A stretch of 64,000 nucleotides of DNA from Carya illinoinensis (lineage: Eukaryota > Streptophyta > Magnoliopsida > Fagales > Juglandaceae): contig NC_056760.1 in the NCBI RefSeq assembly GCF_018687715.1, forward strand, positions 37,152,001 to 37,216,000, given 5' to 3'. Numbering within the stretch: the stretch's first letter is position 1; the number at the start of each line of letters is the position of its first letter. Under the pieces are notes generated by a model. The model was not told the origin of the DNA and made no database searches. It was given only the letters and a program-made list of their open reading frames with translations. The position numbers and the translations under genes are program-made. Below are positions 48,377 through 60,700 of the stretch, piece after piece.

Positions 48377-49581
48377 AACCTACTATATTGTTTTGTTGAG
48401 TATGACAAGTACTACTAAAATATTGGTGTATAAATTTTTATAGATATCCATTTGAGTTTTTTTTTTTAACACGTAAAAAATTTTTAAAAAACTCAACACT
48501 GGAAATATATATAATGGCACAAATCATAATACATTTTGACACTTCTAACTATCTCCAATAATCAAAAATACACTTCTGATACCATAGTAAATAATAACAC
48601 TAACTATGTAGTTAGACTAAAACCTATACGATTAATGGATTTGTGAAAACTTATGGAGTCTTCACGAAGTTCCTAAAGCTAATAGAAATTTCACAATTGA
48701 ATTTCTAACGGGCTGTTACAATCTCCCCTCCTAAAAAAAAGATTTCGTCCTCGAAATCGAAGTAAGTAAGAAATAACAAGTTAAGGAATATGTGTTGCTT
48801 ACCAACAATTATATTATACTTCTTTCCACAAGGTTGGCCAAGTTGTATCGACATACTCTCCAAACCTAAATTTCAAGTAAATAATCTTCTGAAACTCTTT
48901 CTTAGAAAAACATAGGCAGTATTCTTTAAGTGTTCTTGTAAATACCATAGTTAGTAGAGAATTTATCAAAATTAAGCCGTTAACCTGCTATATTGTTTTG
49001 TAGAGTATGACAAGTACTACTAAAATATTGGTATATAAATTTTTATAAATATTCATTTGAGTTTTTTTTTTTTTTAACACGTAAAAAATTTTTAAAAAAC
49101 TCAACACTGGAAATATATATAATGGCACAAATCATAATACATTTTGACACTTCTAACTATCTCCAATAATCAAAAATACACTCTTGATACCATAGTAAAT
49201 AATAACACTAACTATGTAGTTGGACTAAAACCTATACGATTAATGGATTCTTATGGAGTTTTCACGAAGTTCTTAAAGCTAATAGAAATTTCACAATTGA
49301 ATTTCTAACGGGCTGTTACAATCTCCCCTCCTAAAAAAAAGATTTCGTCCTCGAAATCGAAGTAAGTAAGAAATAACAAGTTAAGGAATATGTGTTGCTT
49401 ACCAACAATTATATTATACTTCTTTCCACAAGGTTGGCCAAGTTGTATCGACATACTCTCTAAACCTAAATTTCAAATAAATAATCTTCCGAAACTCTTT
49501 CTTAGAAAAACATAGGCAGTATTCTTTAAGTGTTCTTGTAAATACCATAGTTAGTTGAGAATTTATCAAAATTAAGCCATT
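48377..49581. repeat. Tandem duplication of a gypsy-derived segment, 2 x about 605 bp
   Basis: Copies start at 48377 and 48982 (AACCTACTATATTG and AACCTGCTATATTG), with a partial AACCT at the right edge. Each copy contains about 200 bp matching the TGTAACAG end of the 3.43-kb solo LTR (48513-48720 and 49121-49320). This is followed by a polypurine tract and GAGGACGAAATC, the 3' internal region of the same gypsy family. The left 135 bp of each unit is unrelated AT-rich DNA. Confidence 0.88.
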
Positions 49582-49585
49582 AACC

Positions 49586-49610
49586 TCTCTCTCTCTCTCT
49601 CTCTCTCTCT
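49586..49610. repeat. (CT)n microsatellite
   Basis: About 12 CT units at the right edge of the 605-bp tandem duplication. Confidence 0.95.
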
Positions 49611-49671
49611 TAACAAAAGCGGTGGCCCTCTGTTTTAAACCAGACAATGCTGATCCGTAAGATTTTTACAG

Positions 49672-49965
49672 GTCTTCTGTAGTTGTCAGGCGCCGCATAA
49701 TTGTGACACTACATTGCTCTTCTGTAGTTGTCAAGCACCGCAGCTATGATACTACATTGCTCTTCTGTAGGTGTCAGGCGCCGCAGCTATGATATTACAT
49801 CGCTCTTGTCTCTTGTAGAGAAATGCTTCACGGAAGATGATTCGTTATAATTTTCTTTATAAAAGAATTATTCAGTTCATCTTCTTTCGCATCTCATCTT
49901 CTTCACTTTTCTGAAATTAGTTTGCATTCTTACTCTGCAATCTCTTTATACTTTCTCATTTTGCA
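49672..49965 (+). promoter_or_regulatory. Promoter-like region: three 43-45 bp repeats, TATA box and leader
   Basis: Repeats start at 49674, 49719 and 49762 with CTTCTGTAGTTGTCAGGCGC. TTTATAAAAG follows at 49856-49865, then a pyrimidine-rich leader up to ATG 49966. Upstream direct repeats, a TATA box and a leader of about 75-100 nt resemble an enhancer plus core promoter of a retroelement. Confidence 0.5.
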
Positions 49966-50394
49966 ATGGCTCAACAATCTTCTCATTACCAATATATAAG
50001 GTATTCTGCACCTCGTTCACCAGTTGTTTATGCTTCTTCCATAGGTGCTATAATGCAATCCAATAATGATCTGATTAATAAGTCAGATAATGAAATTATT
50101 TACGAGCTTGTGAGTCTTGGCACCCGATACTCATCAACCATTATCGCATATTCTTAGCGACTACAATCCAGGACTGGTGGGGTTGACAAACTCCACGAGA
50201 ATATTTCTATCATTCAGCGACTTCTTCTGGAGTCCAACATGAAGATAGAAGCACTAAAGCGAGATAATAGAGATTTAAAATTTTTGCTTAAATTTTCTTT
50301 TCGAGTGGCTACTACTTTAGATAGGAAAAGCATGCAGATTTTTGAAGAGCAAAAGCGTTTAAAGATTGAGGCAAAAAGTCTCAAATTTCTGTAA
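49966..50394 (+). pseudogene. Unrecognised 142-codon ORF with coiled-coil half, one in-frame stop
   Basis: The frame from ATG 49966 is open apart from a TAG at 50155 and ends at TAA 50392. The first half is Ser/Tyr-rich (MAQQSSHYQYIRYSAPRSP). The second half has heptad-like Leu/Ile spacing (RLLLESNMKIEALKRDNRDL) and a basic C-terminus, suggesting a small helical or coiled-coil protein. I do not recognise the family. It lies behind promoter-like repeats and next to gypsy 3' sequences on the opposite strand, which recalls the extra antisense ORFs known between pol and the 3' LTR in some plant gypsy lineages. That link is inference. Confidence 0.45.
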
Positions 50395-50702
50395 TTTTGC
50401 TTCGAGATAACAAAATAATACTTCACAAATATTCATATTTTTGTTTCTATCTTCTAGTAGATGTTTTATGTGCTCCATTTTATTTCTTTCAGGGATTTTC
50501 ATATATATGATATGATCCAATGACTCATATAAATATACATTTAATCATGCATATCCAAACTCTCAGTAATCTTCAAGTTAATAAAAACCTCAAGGAGTTC
50601 TATTGGTCTAGGACTAACTTACTTCTTTATAATCGGAACAATCAGTTCTCTTCCTAGATAGTAAGCAACATCTCTTCCTTAACTTGCTATTTCTTACTTA
50701 CT

Positions 50703-50939
50703 TCGATTTCGATAGATTTTATAATGGGCTTTCCAAAGACCTCAGTTGAAAATAATACTATCTGGATAATAGTTGATCGTCTGACAAGAAGTGCTCACTT
50801 CATACCCATCAAGAATACATATTTTCTAGAAAGATTGACGAGAATTTATATAGTAGAGATTTTCAGATTGCATGGAGTGCCTAAGACGATCGTGTTAGAT
50901 AGAGACTCTCGTTTTAAGAGTCATATCCACAATTTTTGA
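50703..50939 (+). pseudogene. Ty3/gypsy integrase fragment
   Basis: The frame contains DFIMGFP, WIIVDRLTRSAHFIPI and LHGVPKTIVLDRDSRF, the standard spacing of the integrase core around its first two acidic catalytic residues. It ends at a stop within about 80 codons, with no flanking pol sequence. It is read rightward, opposite to the gypsy LTR pieces at 48513-49320. Confidence 0.88.
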
Positions 50940-51569
50940 ATCCAAGTGAACATGTGAACCAATGAACAATCTCCCAAAAAAGATTTAAACAAGGCAAAGA
51001 CAACGCAACAAATCACCATTTGAAAAGTTAAAATAAATCTCAAAATGGGAAAGAAAGAAATGTGACATATCAGAAAGAAATCTCAAAATAAATCTTAAAT
51101 ATTTGTAAAAATAAAGTTAGACCATTGGAAAAGTATAATACAGGTTAGAAAATAACCATACAAAGCACATTGTGAGTAAATAATTCTAAACTTCTAAATA
51201 TCCAGAACAATATAATACCAAAACCAAACGTAACTACCATATTGAAATTAATAACCCAACAATAAAATCCAACAAATTCATGGGTCATTACACATCCAAT
51301 TCCACAAATTCCTTTACATACAAGTTAGTATCCTATTTATGTATATAATTATAACAGAGTTCAAAAGTAAAGAAGCAAACTTAAAGTTTATATACAAGAT
51401 AGTGTCTCATTTAAGTATATAATTATACATATATGAACTATACATACATATCACTGTTCTATTTAAAGGTATAATAATAAAAGTGATAAGTTTAACAAAA
51501 AGATATTTAGAGTATCTATAGCGTAGCTTAATTTATAGATTCGACAGAGAGAACATTGAACTTGTTCTG
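50940..51569. other. Noncoding AT-rich spacer inside Helitron-1
   Basis: Lies between the gypsy integrase fragment and the 3' end of the RPA-like gene. Nothing recognisable was found. Confidence 0.6.
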
Positions 51570-53691
51570 TCATAATTGTCCATATTGATTCATCTCTGCG
51601 CACAAGTGTATAATCCATTCTTTTTCTAAAATTGCATTTGCAATGTTTGCTAAATATGGTAGGTGTTCCTGTAATAATGAAAAAATATAGAACATAATGT
51701 AATATGTTTTTTTGAATAAATTTATAAAGAGATTTATTACCTCGCCTGTGTGCTTTAATAGATGAACTGCTGTAAAATTCAGAATTTCTTCTGCCACCAA
51801 TCCAAAGGCAACAACTGCTATGCATCCTGTGTCATCTTCTATTTCCAAATATGCTCGAGAACTATAATTAATGAGAATATTATTATTGCATAATTTTTAT
51901 AATTATTATTTTATATTTGTTATGTAAAAAATGATAATTTAAAGTATTAAAATAAATTTTTTACAGTGGCTGTCTGATGCTCATATTTTTACAATTGTAA
52001 CACGAGAACTTTTCATTATAATAATATACAGTCGCTTTATTGCAGTTGACACATATAATAGAACGGCTGATGCAAGTCGAGTAATAAAAATTTTGTTTTA
52101 ACTGTGAATGTTGATTTTTGCATTAAAAATGAAAAAATAAATTTCTAATACGAATGTAACAATAAAGTGAATTTAAATAGAAAGAAATAATTTAGTTTTA
52201 AAAAAGAAAGTTATACCATCATTGCCTCTGTAGAATCTGAAATTTCAGCAATTTCAAAAATTTTTGTTATTGTCTGCATGGCATTGCTTGAACTCGATCC
52301 TGTTGATGTATTGAAACCCTTGGTAATGATTTCTTCTAATAATGCATCATTTTGGGTTGCCCTAAAAAATTATATTAATAATTAAAGCAATGTATGTAGT
52401 CAAAAAAAGTTACATTAATAATTAAAACGATGGTTGTAATAAAAAAAACAATAATATATATTAAAATTATACGATATTATTTTATAATGAATGAAACAAT
52501 AAATAATTTAGATTTTATAAAATTAATTATTAAAATAATTTTTTTAAAAAGATAATTTACCATGTACGTAACAAAACCGTAGCTGCTAAAAGAGGATCGA
52601 TGGTAAACACGTTTGTCACTTGTGATGATAAAGATAGACCCGTATTATAAATATGTGTTAGCAAATATATAAATACATGATAAATAATTAACAAAAGTAT
52701 TATTTTGGATGAAAAGTACCATTATAAGAACCAACTTTAATTCGCATTCCAAGAATTATTGGTTTTGTTGCAATGATGTTTGAAATTTGTTGACATTCGT
52801 CATGAACAAATCGAGCCCACATTGTTAAAATTAAAGGCTTCAGGTTATACAAATTAGAAATAGAATTAAGTTCGTAATAATAAAAATATTATAATGTGTT
52901 AAATAAAAAATGCTATAAATGTAATTAGAGATGTATTTAAACCTCTCATCAATAAGTTGTATATCTTGAACTGTTGTCTTTCCATTAACAGTGTTGACTT
53001 CTCTGGATGGCATCATTTGGATTGCAATAGTTAGAATCTCTATTTCACCAAAATATTTTTTGTTAGTTCATAATGAAACGAAAGTATATATATATATATC
53101 TAATAATTATTTATATAGTTATTACCTATTTCAGAATCTGTATCCTTATAAGCATCAAGCTCATTAAAAGAGATGTATTGTACTCTGGAGCCTTTAACAC
53201 TGGTTCGTCATCTTCAACATTTTCAATAATTGTCCTCGAATTGATGATCCATTGATATTCATGCGATTCAATTTTGTGTCTTGGATCTATTACTTTGACA
53301 TATGCATTGCCTATATAATAAGATTGAAAAACCTGCAATGTATCATTGCGCAGATCAATATCTTTACCAAATATGACTGCTTGTAAACGATTTTTCTATA
53401 AAAACAAATTGAAGAATTAATCAATTGGATTTAAAGAAATAAATATTTATATATCAATAGTAAATATAATATAATAAATACAATAAGAAAATATGTTTAT
53501 AGATTCAAATGTATAAAATATAATAAATACAAAATGATTCATACCTGAAGATCTATCAATGTGAGATTCTGATATTTTGTTATTGAGTTTCGTGCAATCA
53601 TTTTTAGAGATTTTTCGGCAACAAGTATTTTTACTTTCCAGTTTTTGGTAACTGGAATAATGTCTTTGATTGATGCATAAACGGTTCGCAT
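51570..53691 (-). pseudogene. RPA1-like single-strand DNA-binding protein of the Helitron, multi-exon
   Basis: Starts at ATG 53691. Exon 1 (53691-53545) encodes MRTVYASIKDIIPVTKNWKV and ends at a GTATGA donor. Exon 2 starts at 53395 after TATAG and gives NRLQAVIFGKDIDL, an OB-fold signature of RPA70. Later exons include EILTIAIQMMPSREVNTVNG, LILTMWARFVHDEC and a Cys-rich piece (CVNCNK, CYNCKN). The last (51848-51570) carries DDTGCIAVVAFGLVAEEIL, like the RPA70 C-terminal DNA-binding domain. A one-base loss near 53165 shifts the frame of exon 2, so it is probably inactive. Such genes accompany RepHel in plant Helitrons and are thought to bind the displaced strand during rolling-circle transposition. 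It follows RepHel on the same strand. Confidence 0.83.
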
Positions 53692-53731
53692 ATTTGCTGC
53701 TTTTACAAATTAGAAGATAGAGAAGTATTAC

Positions 53732-53763
<32 letters not shown>

Positions 53764-53874
53764 AGTGTATAATATAATTAAAAAAAACAATAGAATGTAT
53801 AAATGATAACAATATTTGAAAAACATTAACTGAGCAGACTAAAGAATATATTAAATATGACTATTTATATAGCA

Positions 53875-56800
53875 TTATAATGAGTTTGTTATTTTCAAAA
53901 AATCTTTATACACAATATTTTTTATACAATTTTTTTCATAGTTATCAATTGTAGTTGGTCTTATAAGAATTTTTACTGAATTGGCAATTTTAGCTCTTGA
54001 TAATGCTACATATAATTGTCCATGAGAAAATACTGGTTCGGGTAAATATATTCCGACAGAATTTAATGTTTATCCTTGTGATTTATTTATTGTCATTGCA
54101 AAACTTAATTTGATGGGAAATTGTGTGCGTTTAAATGAAAAACCATTATTTTCATTTATATCTGGTAAGAATGGAATTCTAGGTATAAAAACTCTTTTTC
54201 CTTTGTGATGACCAACTGAAATTTTTGCATCAATAACATTACGATTAAAATTACAACAAATCAATCGTGTGCCATTGCATAAACCTTCTGAAGGATTTAT
54301 ATTTCTAAGTAACATGATGGGACAATTCTTTTTAAGCAATAATTCATGTGGTGGCAATCCACTTGGTGTAAAGCGTTTAAAAAATTTTCGATTACACCTT
54401 GTTCAGATGTATCAATTGTTTTATCGAAATTATAATATCGCACCATATCACCAAAAAATTTTTCAATGATTATGGCATTTATTTCATCAACTGAGTGATT
54501 TTTTAGTGTTAATATAGCTCGATTTGTCATTTCAATTAAATTGTTTGAATAATTTGATATGTCTTCTAGCTTCTAATAAACAATTTAAAGATTCAGCATC
54601 ATTGTTATATTGAATAAGCATTTCTGTTGGAATTTTGATCATATCTTTAACAGTAATTGGTTCATTACTATTACCAACTTCAATTAAATAACGACAAAAA
54701 TCAAGATCCAATCTAGATCTCATATTTTCTATTAATTTAATTTTCGTTAAAGAAGACCATAAATGAGAGCGGGCTAAGCTTGCATCAATTTGTTCTTCTT
54801 TTGTACTTTTTCGAATTAAAGGTAATACTTGACAAAAATCTCTGCCAAAAACAATAACTTTTCTACCGAAAGGAAGGTTTGTTTCATTTATATCTTGTAA
54901 CATCTTATCCACTGCTTCTATAGAATATTTTCCAGACATAGGTGCTTCGTCCCATATAATTAATTTTGCAAGACGCAATAATTTAGCAAGATTTCCTTAT
55001 TTGCTAACATTGCATGTACTATTTTTTTCTATATTTAATGGAATTTTAAAGCGTGAATGTGCTGTTCGGCCTCCAGGTAAAATTGATGCAGCAACACCAG
55101 ATGATGCAGTTGCAAATGCTATCATATGTTTTGATCTAATTTCAGCAAGAAGTGTTTTGTATAGAAATATTTTTCCAGTACTAGCAGGACCATCAATGAA
55201 AAAAGCAGCAGGTTTGTTGAGAAGTAAAGTTTCGAGAATTAATTCATATGCGTGTTTTTGTTCAGAATTTAAATGATTTGATGCAAGCAGAACTTCTTGT
55301 GGAATTGTAACAGTTAATTCATCATCAATTTCTTGATGTCTAAATTCTTCATCGTCAGAGAATATATCAATTGGAGCAAGATGATACATATTTATATTCT
55401 TTCCCATTGATTCAAGCGTAAAAGAGATGTTTTGTAGTACCCTTTTTTTAATATTTTTTGCTATTGTATTTGTTGAATAAAAATCTGCAGACATTTCTTT
55501 TTCAAATCATTTCCAAAGTTCTTCTGGATTTGTAAGATTACAATATACTAAAATTGTTGCAAAAAGACGTCTTAAACTATTTGGCATTCGGTATAAACAA
55601 GCTTCTTCTAAACATTCTTCTAAACTACTATTTTTATTCAATATACCATGTAAATTAGCTGCTTCACGAAATGTGGGCACAACAATACCATTAATTGTTT
55701 TTAAATTTTCAAATGATTTTGGCCCTCTAATGTGGTTCAGTAATATTCGCAAGTAATATTTTTTGCCTTCAATTGGATTTGCACTAACAATTCGCCCTAT
55801 AACATTTCCTTTCTTTCTTGGAGTCCAAATTTTATAATGTTGATTCCAAACGAATTTTTCAGGAAATTCTCTGTACAATAAATTGTGTTCATTTTGATCA
55901 ATTTGATTTGTTAAAAAGAATTCAGTTAACATTGATTTTGTTGACAAATCTGAATTTAAAATGTTGTTTAAATTTTCATGTACACGAAAAGCTACTAAAT
56001 GTTGATTTTTAAGGTGCAAATGTAAACTATAAACTGATGGATACATTTCGTTAAGTGCAAAACCATATATTCTCCATGTAGTTTTGGGTGGTGTAATCCA
56101 TCTACCTGATTGAAATTGTTTAATTTTATCAATTTGTTGATTATTTTTATTGTTGATTAAATTGAAAGCGATACGATCATGTCCTTTGTAAATATATTTA
56201 TATAAATATTTGACAGCTTTAATTGTAGAACAAATTTCAACATTTATATGACAATTAAATTTTGAAAGAAGATATGGATTATATGGTACAACCCAACGAT
56301 TATCTAAATTTTGTCCTCTAACTTTTACAATTGTTCCGTCATTAGAACGTTTGTATAATGGAAAACAATCAATTCCAACAGTTGTTTTAGATGTAAATTT
56401 TTTGGGATATTGATTTTTGCAAATTCCATTTTTTTTCATACATATATTAGTTGGATTCAATATTCCGCAAGGATCATGCATCATATGTTTAACAACAGTT
56501 TTATATAAGTGTACATTTTTTGTTTTATCAGGTATTTCTGCTGAAACAATTTAATCGAAAGATTCAAGTGCATAAATTCGCCAATCTTTTTGTAGTATTA
56601 CTAAAAAATGAATATGTGGTAAGCCTCTTTTTTTATGTTCAATTGTGTAAACATATGCTGCAACTTTACCAAAAATTTCTCGTTTAAATAATTCATTTTT
56701 TAAATCTTCTAATTTTGCTTTAAATATTCGTGCAATTAAATCAGGACGATGTTGAACTTCTTCATGTGGTTTTAATTCATATAAAATTTCTTTCCAACTT

Positions 56801-59568
56801 AGATTACATGTCATAGTTAAGAAAATATCAGGTTTTCCAAAACGTTGAACTAATGCCATTGCTTCCATATATCTCTTGCGCATATCTCTTGAACCTCCAA
56901 TAAAAGATAAATGTAACATAATTCGTCTTCCAATTTTGGAGGCATTAGTTTCTCCAATTGAAATACTATCAACAATACCTTGATATATATCTGATCTAAT
57001 TTCTTGTTGTTTCGAACGAAAATAATTTAATCTTGATGTTTCAATTTTAATATACATGTCAACAACAAATTGTTGTAATAAACGACCAGATAATAATAAA
57101 ATTGATTTGTTATGTTATTTTATTTGTAATTTGAAACAATAATATTTACGGCATGAAATTGTTGGTTGTTTCTTATTCTTCTTCAAAACTACAAAAATTA
57201 TGGAAGAAAATTTAGAAATATAAACATATAAAAGTTTAAGATAAGAAAATTAGAAGAATTAAAATTAGAGTTAAATATAGTTTGCCCCCTCCAACTATCA
57301 TTTAATTCACAATGTCTTCAAAACTATTGATTGCATTAAAGTGCACACTCTTATTTTCAAAACAGCCCAATCTCCCTTGCCTTTCATCTATAATAAGCAT
57401 CTCCTTCAATATAAAGATAGAAATACTGCTTAATTCATTGGTTTCGTTAATATCTGAAAATCATGTACAACGGTGAAGATGCGTCCTGAAGGTGGGACTT
57501 GTTAAGTTGTCACGGCCACGATTTCCTTACTGTCCTGCACACCCCTCGCGCTCGAGAAATTTCATCGTGAGCAATTCTCCTTCATGCCGATCTCTCCCTC
57601 TTTCTTTTCTGATCTCTCCCACCACCAAGTGCTTCCTCCTCCCCAAGCCCGGGGCCTGTAGCCCCTTTCTCTTCCCTCGCACGAATGGTCTCTCTCTTTA
57701 CATCTCTTTCCTCTCATTTGTCCCTCAGATCTGTCATGGACGGCAGCTCGCAGTCATGCACGCGCACATTGGACCTGCTTTCATTGGACTTGCTAGATGT
57801 ATGGAAAAAATTTGAAGACAATGTGAAAAGAGAAATTTTCGTGGGGATAAAAAAATAGGAAAGCAGATCAACCAACCCCTTTTGTTTTCGAGGGAAATGC
57901 AAACGATAATGTTGTTGATGAAGTGAAGGGTAATTTTGTCTTTACATTAAAGGAGATACACGTGAAAAGCACACAAATGATATTTTCGTTTGATTTAATG
58001 CTTGTTGTAGATGGAAGAAGGCGATTGGGACGTTTTGAAAATAAGAGAGGATATTTTGATGCAATCAATAATTTTAGGGGTACATTGTAAATTAAGTAAT
58101 AGTTGGAGGGGATAAAGTCTAACCCTTAAAATTATTATTACCTTCTTCTTCAGTTCGAAATAATTCCTCTACATTACTTGATTTGTGTAAATCATTTAGT
58201 GTTGATGTTTGATTGTTTAGCAATATTGTTCCTTTTTTTATTTTTTCGATTCCTTCATGCCAACCAGAATCACCAAGAGGAAATAATAATGGATATTGAA
58301 GTGGATCGTAACAACCAAAATAATATTGAACAATATGATTTTGACCTGTATGACTAAAAACGATAATATTTCGATTTGTTTCTTCTGCATAATTGTTAGA
58401 TTCAGTCCAAATAGCTGCAACTTGCGATACTGATGGGGTATTATAAACATGTTGATCTAATCCAACGTCTGATCTTATATGAATTACATGATTTTCAAGA
58501 TTTGGAATGTTACTCAAGTTTCGAAAGAAATGACTCTATGGATTAACTCTGAGTGTATCCATCAATTGACTAATAATGGAAGCATCTAATCTTTCTGCAT
58601 CATTAACACGATTTTCTAATTCATGTTCAGTATCATAGAAGTATAGTTGCAAGTACGAAGGATATCCATCTTCGGGAATTAAATCATTAATGTAATGATA
58701 GATTTGTCCTTGAACTCTAAATGTGTAAATTCCTCTATTTCTTCTACATAAATTTGTATCAAACTGAACTCCAAATGATGTGAAGGCAAATTTATTATTA
58801 TATGTACGCACGTATGTACGAAAATTTTTAGATTCGTTTGAATTAGAAGTAAATAACTGATATAGTTCATTAGGAATTTGACTAAAAGCTAACGATATTG
58901 TTCCATCTGCACAACAAAAACTGTTTGGTTCATGATAAAATTTTTTTGCTCCACAATATTTACATGACGGTATGAATGGTAAATAACTTGGTTCAAGAAT
59001 TATAGTGTGTAATATTTGTCTAAAACAAGGAAATCTTTTTTGTCGTTTTCTTATATTAAAAAAATAAAAAATAAAATTATTAAAGATAAGATATTAAATA
59101 TTAATGTAAAAATTAACGAAAAAATGTGTTAGCTTGTACATTACCTAAATTGAAATTTGATGTTCTTTGAAAATTGAATTCATCTTCATTTAGATAATTA
59201 ACCAATAAAAGCATTTTTTAATATTTATTGAATAGAATGAGAAAGGAATTGAAGGAAATATTTCTTTTAGTAAGAAATGGTTATGAATAAACCTGATTGG
59301 TCAATACTGAAGTTGAGGTATTGTTATCGATGTTAATTCCAAAAAAGTTGATATTCGAAGACGATTCGATTTCTCTTATACAAATCCCTTCATTGTTGTT
59401 TGAAGAAAGAGATAGGACATTCTGAGACTGTCTTTGCCTTCGCATTTCATTATGTCGAAAATTTTTCAATTCAGCATATCTCTCTCTCTTTTTTTTTTTG
59501 ATGGATTTCTTTTTTTTTTTGGTTTGATTGGATACTATACCAATTTTTTCTTCGTGGATTATTTTCAC
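53875..59568 (-). pseudogene. Helitron RepHel (rolling-circle Rep nuclease plus PIF1-type helicase), broken
   Basis: Read on the minus strand, a basic first exon (from 59568) leads to the N-terminal Cys region (KKFYHEPNSFCCADG, near 58930). Then come the Helitron_like_N domain (57057-56551), with the HUH motif PHIHFL, and KYLYKYIYKGHDR (near 56210), with the two catalytic tyrosines. The PIF1-type helicase has Walker A degenerated to GPASTGKI (usually GTGKT) near 55190, the DEAP box IIWDEAPM near 54950 and motif VI SHGQLYVALSRA near 54000. Stops lie near 58536, 57115, 56553, 55507, 54997 and 54070, with frameshifts near 54545 and 54340. It is interrupted by an intron that holds a MULE (57268-58125). 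The stop at 53875 is the natural end. Clearly non-functional. Confidence 0.9.
57268..58125. mobile_element. MULE-type non-autonomous element, 858 bp, nested in a RepHel intron
   Basis: Inverted repeats of about 70 bp at both ends share CCCCTCCAACTAT and ATTGATTGCAT. The element is flanked by the perfect 9-bp duplication TTAAAATTA at 57259-57267 and 58126-58134. It interrupts RepHel between a GAAGAAG/GTAATAATAA donor and a TTTGTAG acceptor, so it sits in an intron. Its interior (57540-57780) is G+C-rich and similar, in inverted orientation, to 61608-61775, suggesting captured DNA. No convincing protein is encoded. Confidence 0.88.
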
Positions 59569-59599
59569 TCTCTTTTGGATTTATTCATAAAAGAAGTTA

Positions 59600-60700
59600 G
59601 ATAAAATAAAATAAAATGGTGTTAATAATGTTTAAGTAGATTTTTGCATTTAATAATATTGTCTTACCAATCGGTATAAAGTTATGAAAAATTGTAAATT
59701 TTGTGTCGATTTTGGTGTGTAATCTAAAAAAAATTGAACATAAAAAAATGAAAAAAGTAAATATTAACATATCAATGATATAATATCATCAATTTATCCT
59801 AATTATAAGCGCACTTATATAAATATAAAAAAATTGAATAATATTTTTTCAAATGAGATAGAAAAGAACGTACTAGGAAGTGGAGCACAAATAGAGCAAT
59901 AAAGTGGACATAGCGAATTGATACCAACCAGATTGATGAAGAACCAAACAAAAGCAAAAGCAACAAATCTGACAAAAAAAACATACATAAAAAAAATTAT
60001 TCTAATGATAAACAAAAAAGGTGATATAAATAATTTCACTATTTATAATTAAGAACTAATAAAGAATGAAAAGAACTAATTTGGTAATCTAATATAATTA
60101 ATGGCATATAGTTAAACATATATATAAGCCCAATTATTTATTAAGTTATTTATTAAGTTCCATCTTCCATTATATACATATGTCATCTCCAAACATACCG
60201 ATTTATATATATGCTGTATATATTTTTAGAAGCATGTCAATCGTTAAGTAATTAATTTATAATATTTATATATCCATTAAAATACAATACATGATCAATT
60301 ATTAGTTGATATGATTCGAGATGAAAAATTAAAAAAAAAACAGCATTTCTCAATTTCTTAGTTTCGTTTGGAAAAGTAGTCATGGATGGATAACTTTTTG
60401 ACAATTGGTACATGGAGATGACTCACTTCCAATACAACTTAGGTGGGTTTGATCATGACTACCTTGTGGAATTGGTTTTCATTGATGTTGTGACGTTAAT
60501 GCACGCAAAATAACACTACAATTATATATAGTTTGTGACACACGTCAAGTTGTCTTCTTTATTCTATATTAATCAACCATTATGCGTGCCTAATATATAT
60601 TTTGATTTACTTCAACAAAAGGACTTTCGAGAACGATAAATATGAGGACTCATTTTTGAAAAGTTGGATGATTGTTTTAGCACGGGAAGCAAAGCAAAGC
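59600..60700. other. Helitron-1 5' flank, AT-rich, no gene supported
   Basis: Low-complexity A/T sequence upstream of the first RepHel exon. Short open frames on both strands have no recognisable content. The RepHel promoter is presumably here but no single TATA box stands out. Confidence 0.5.
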
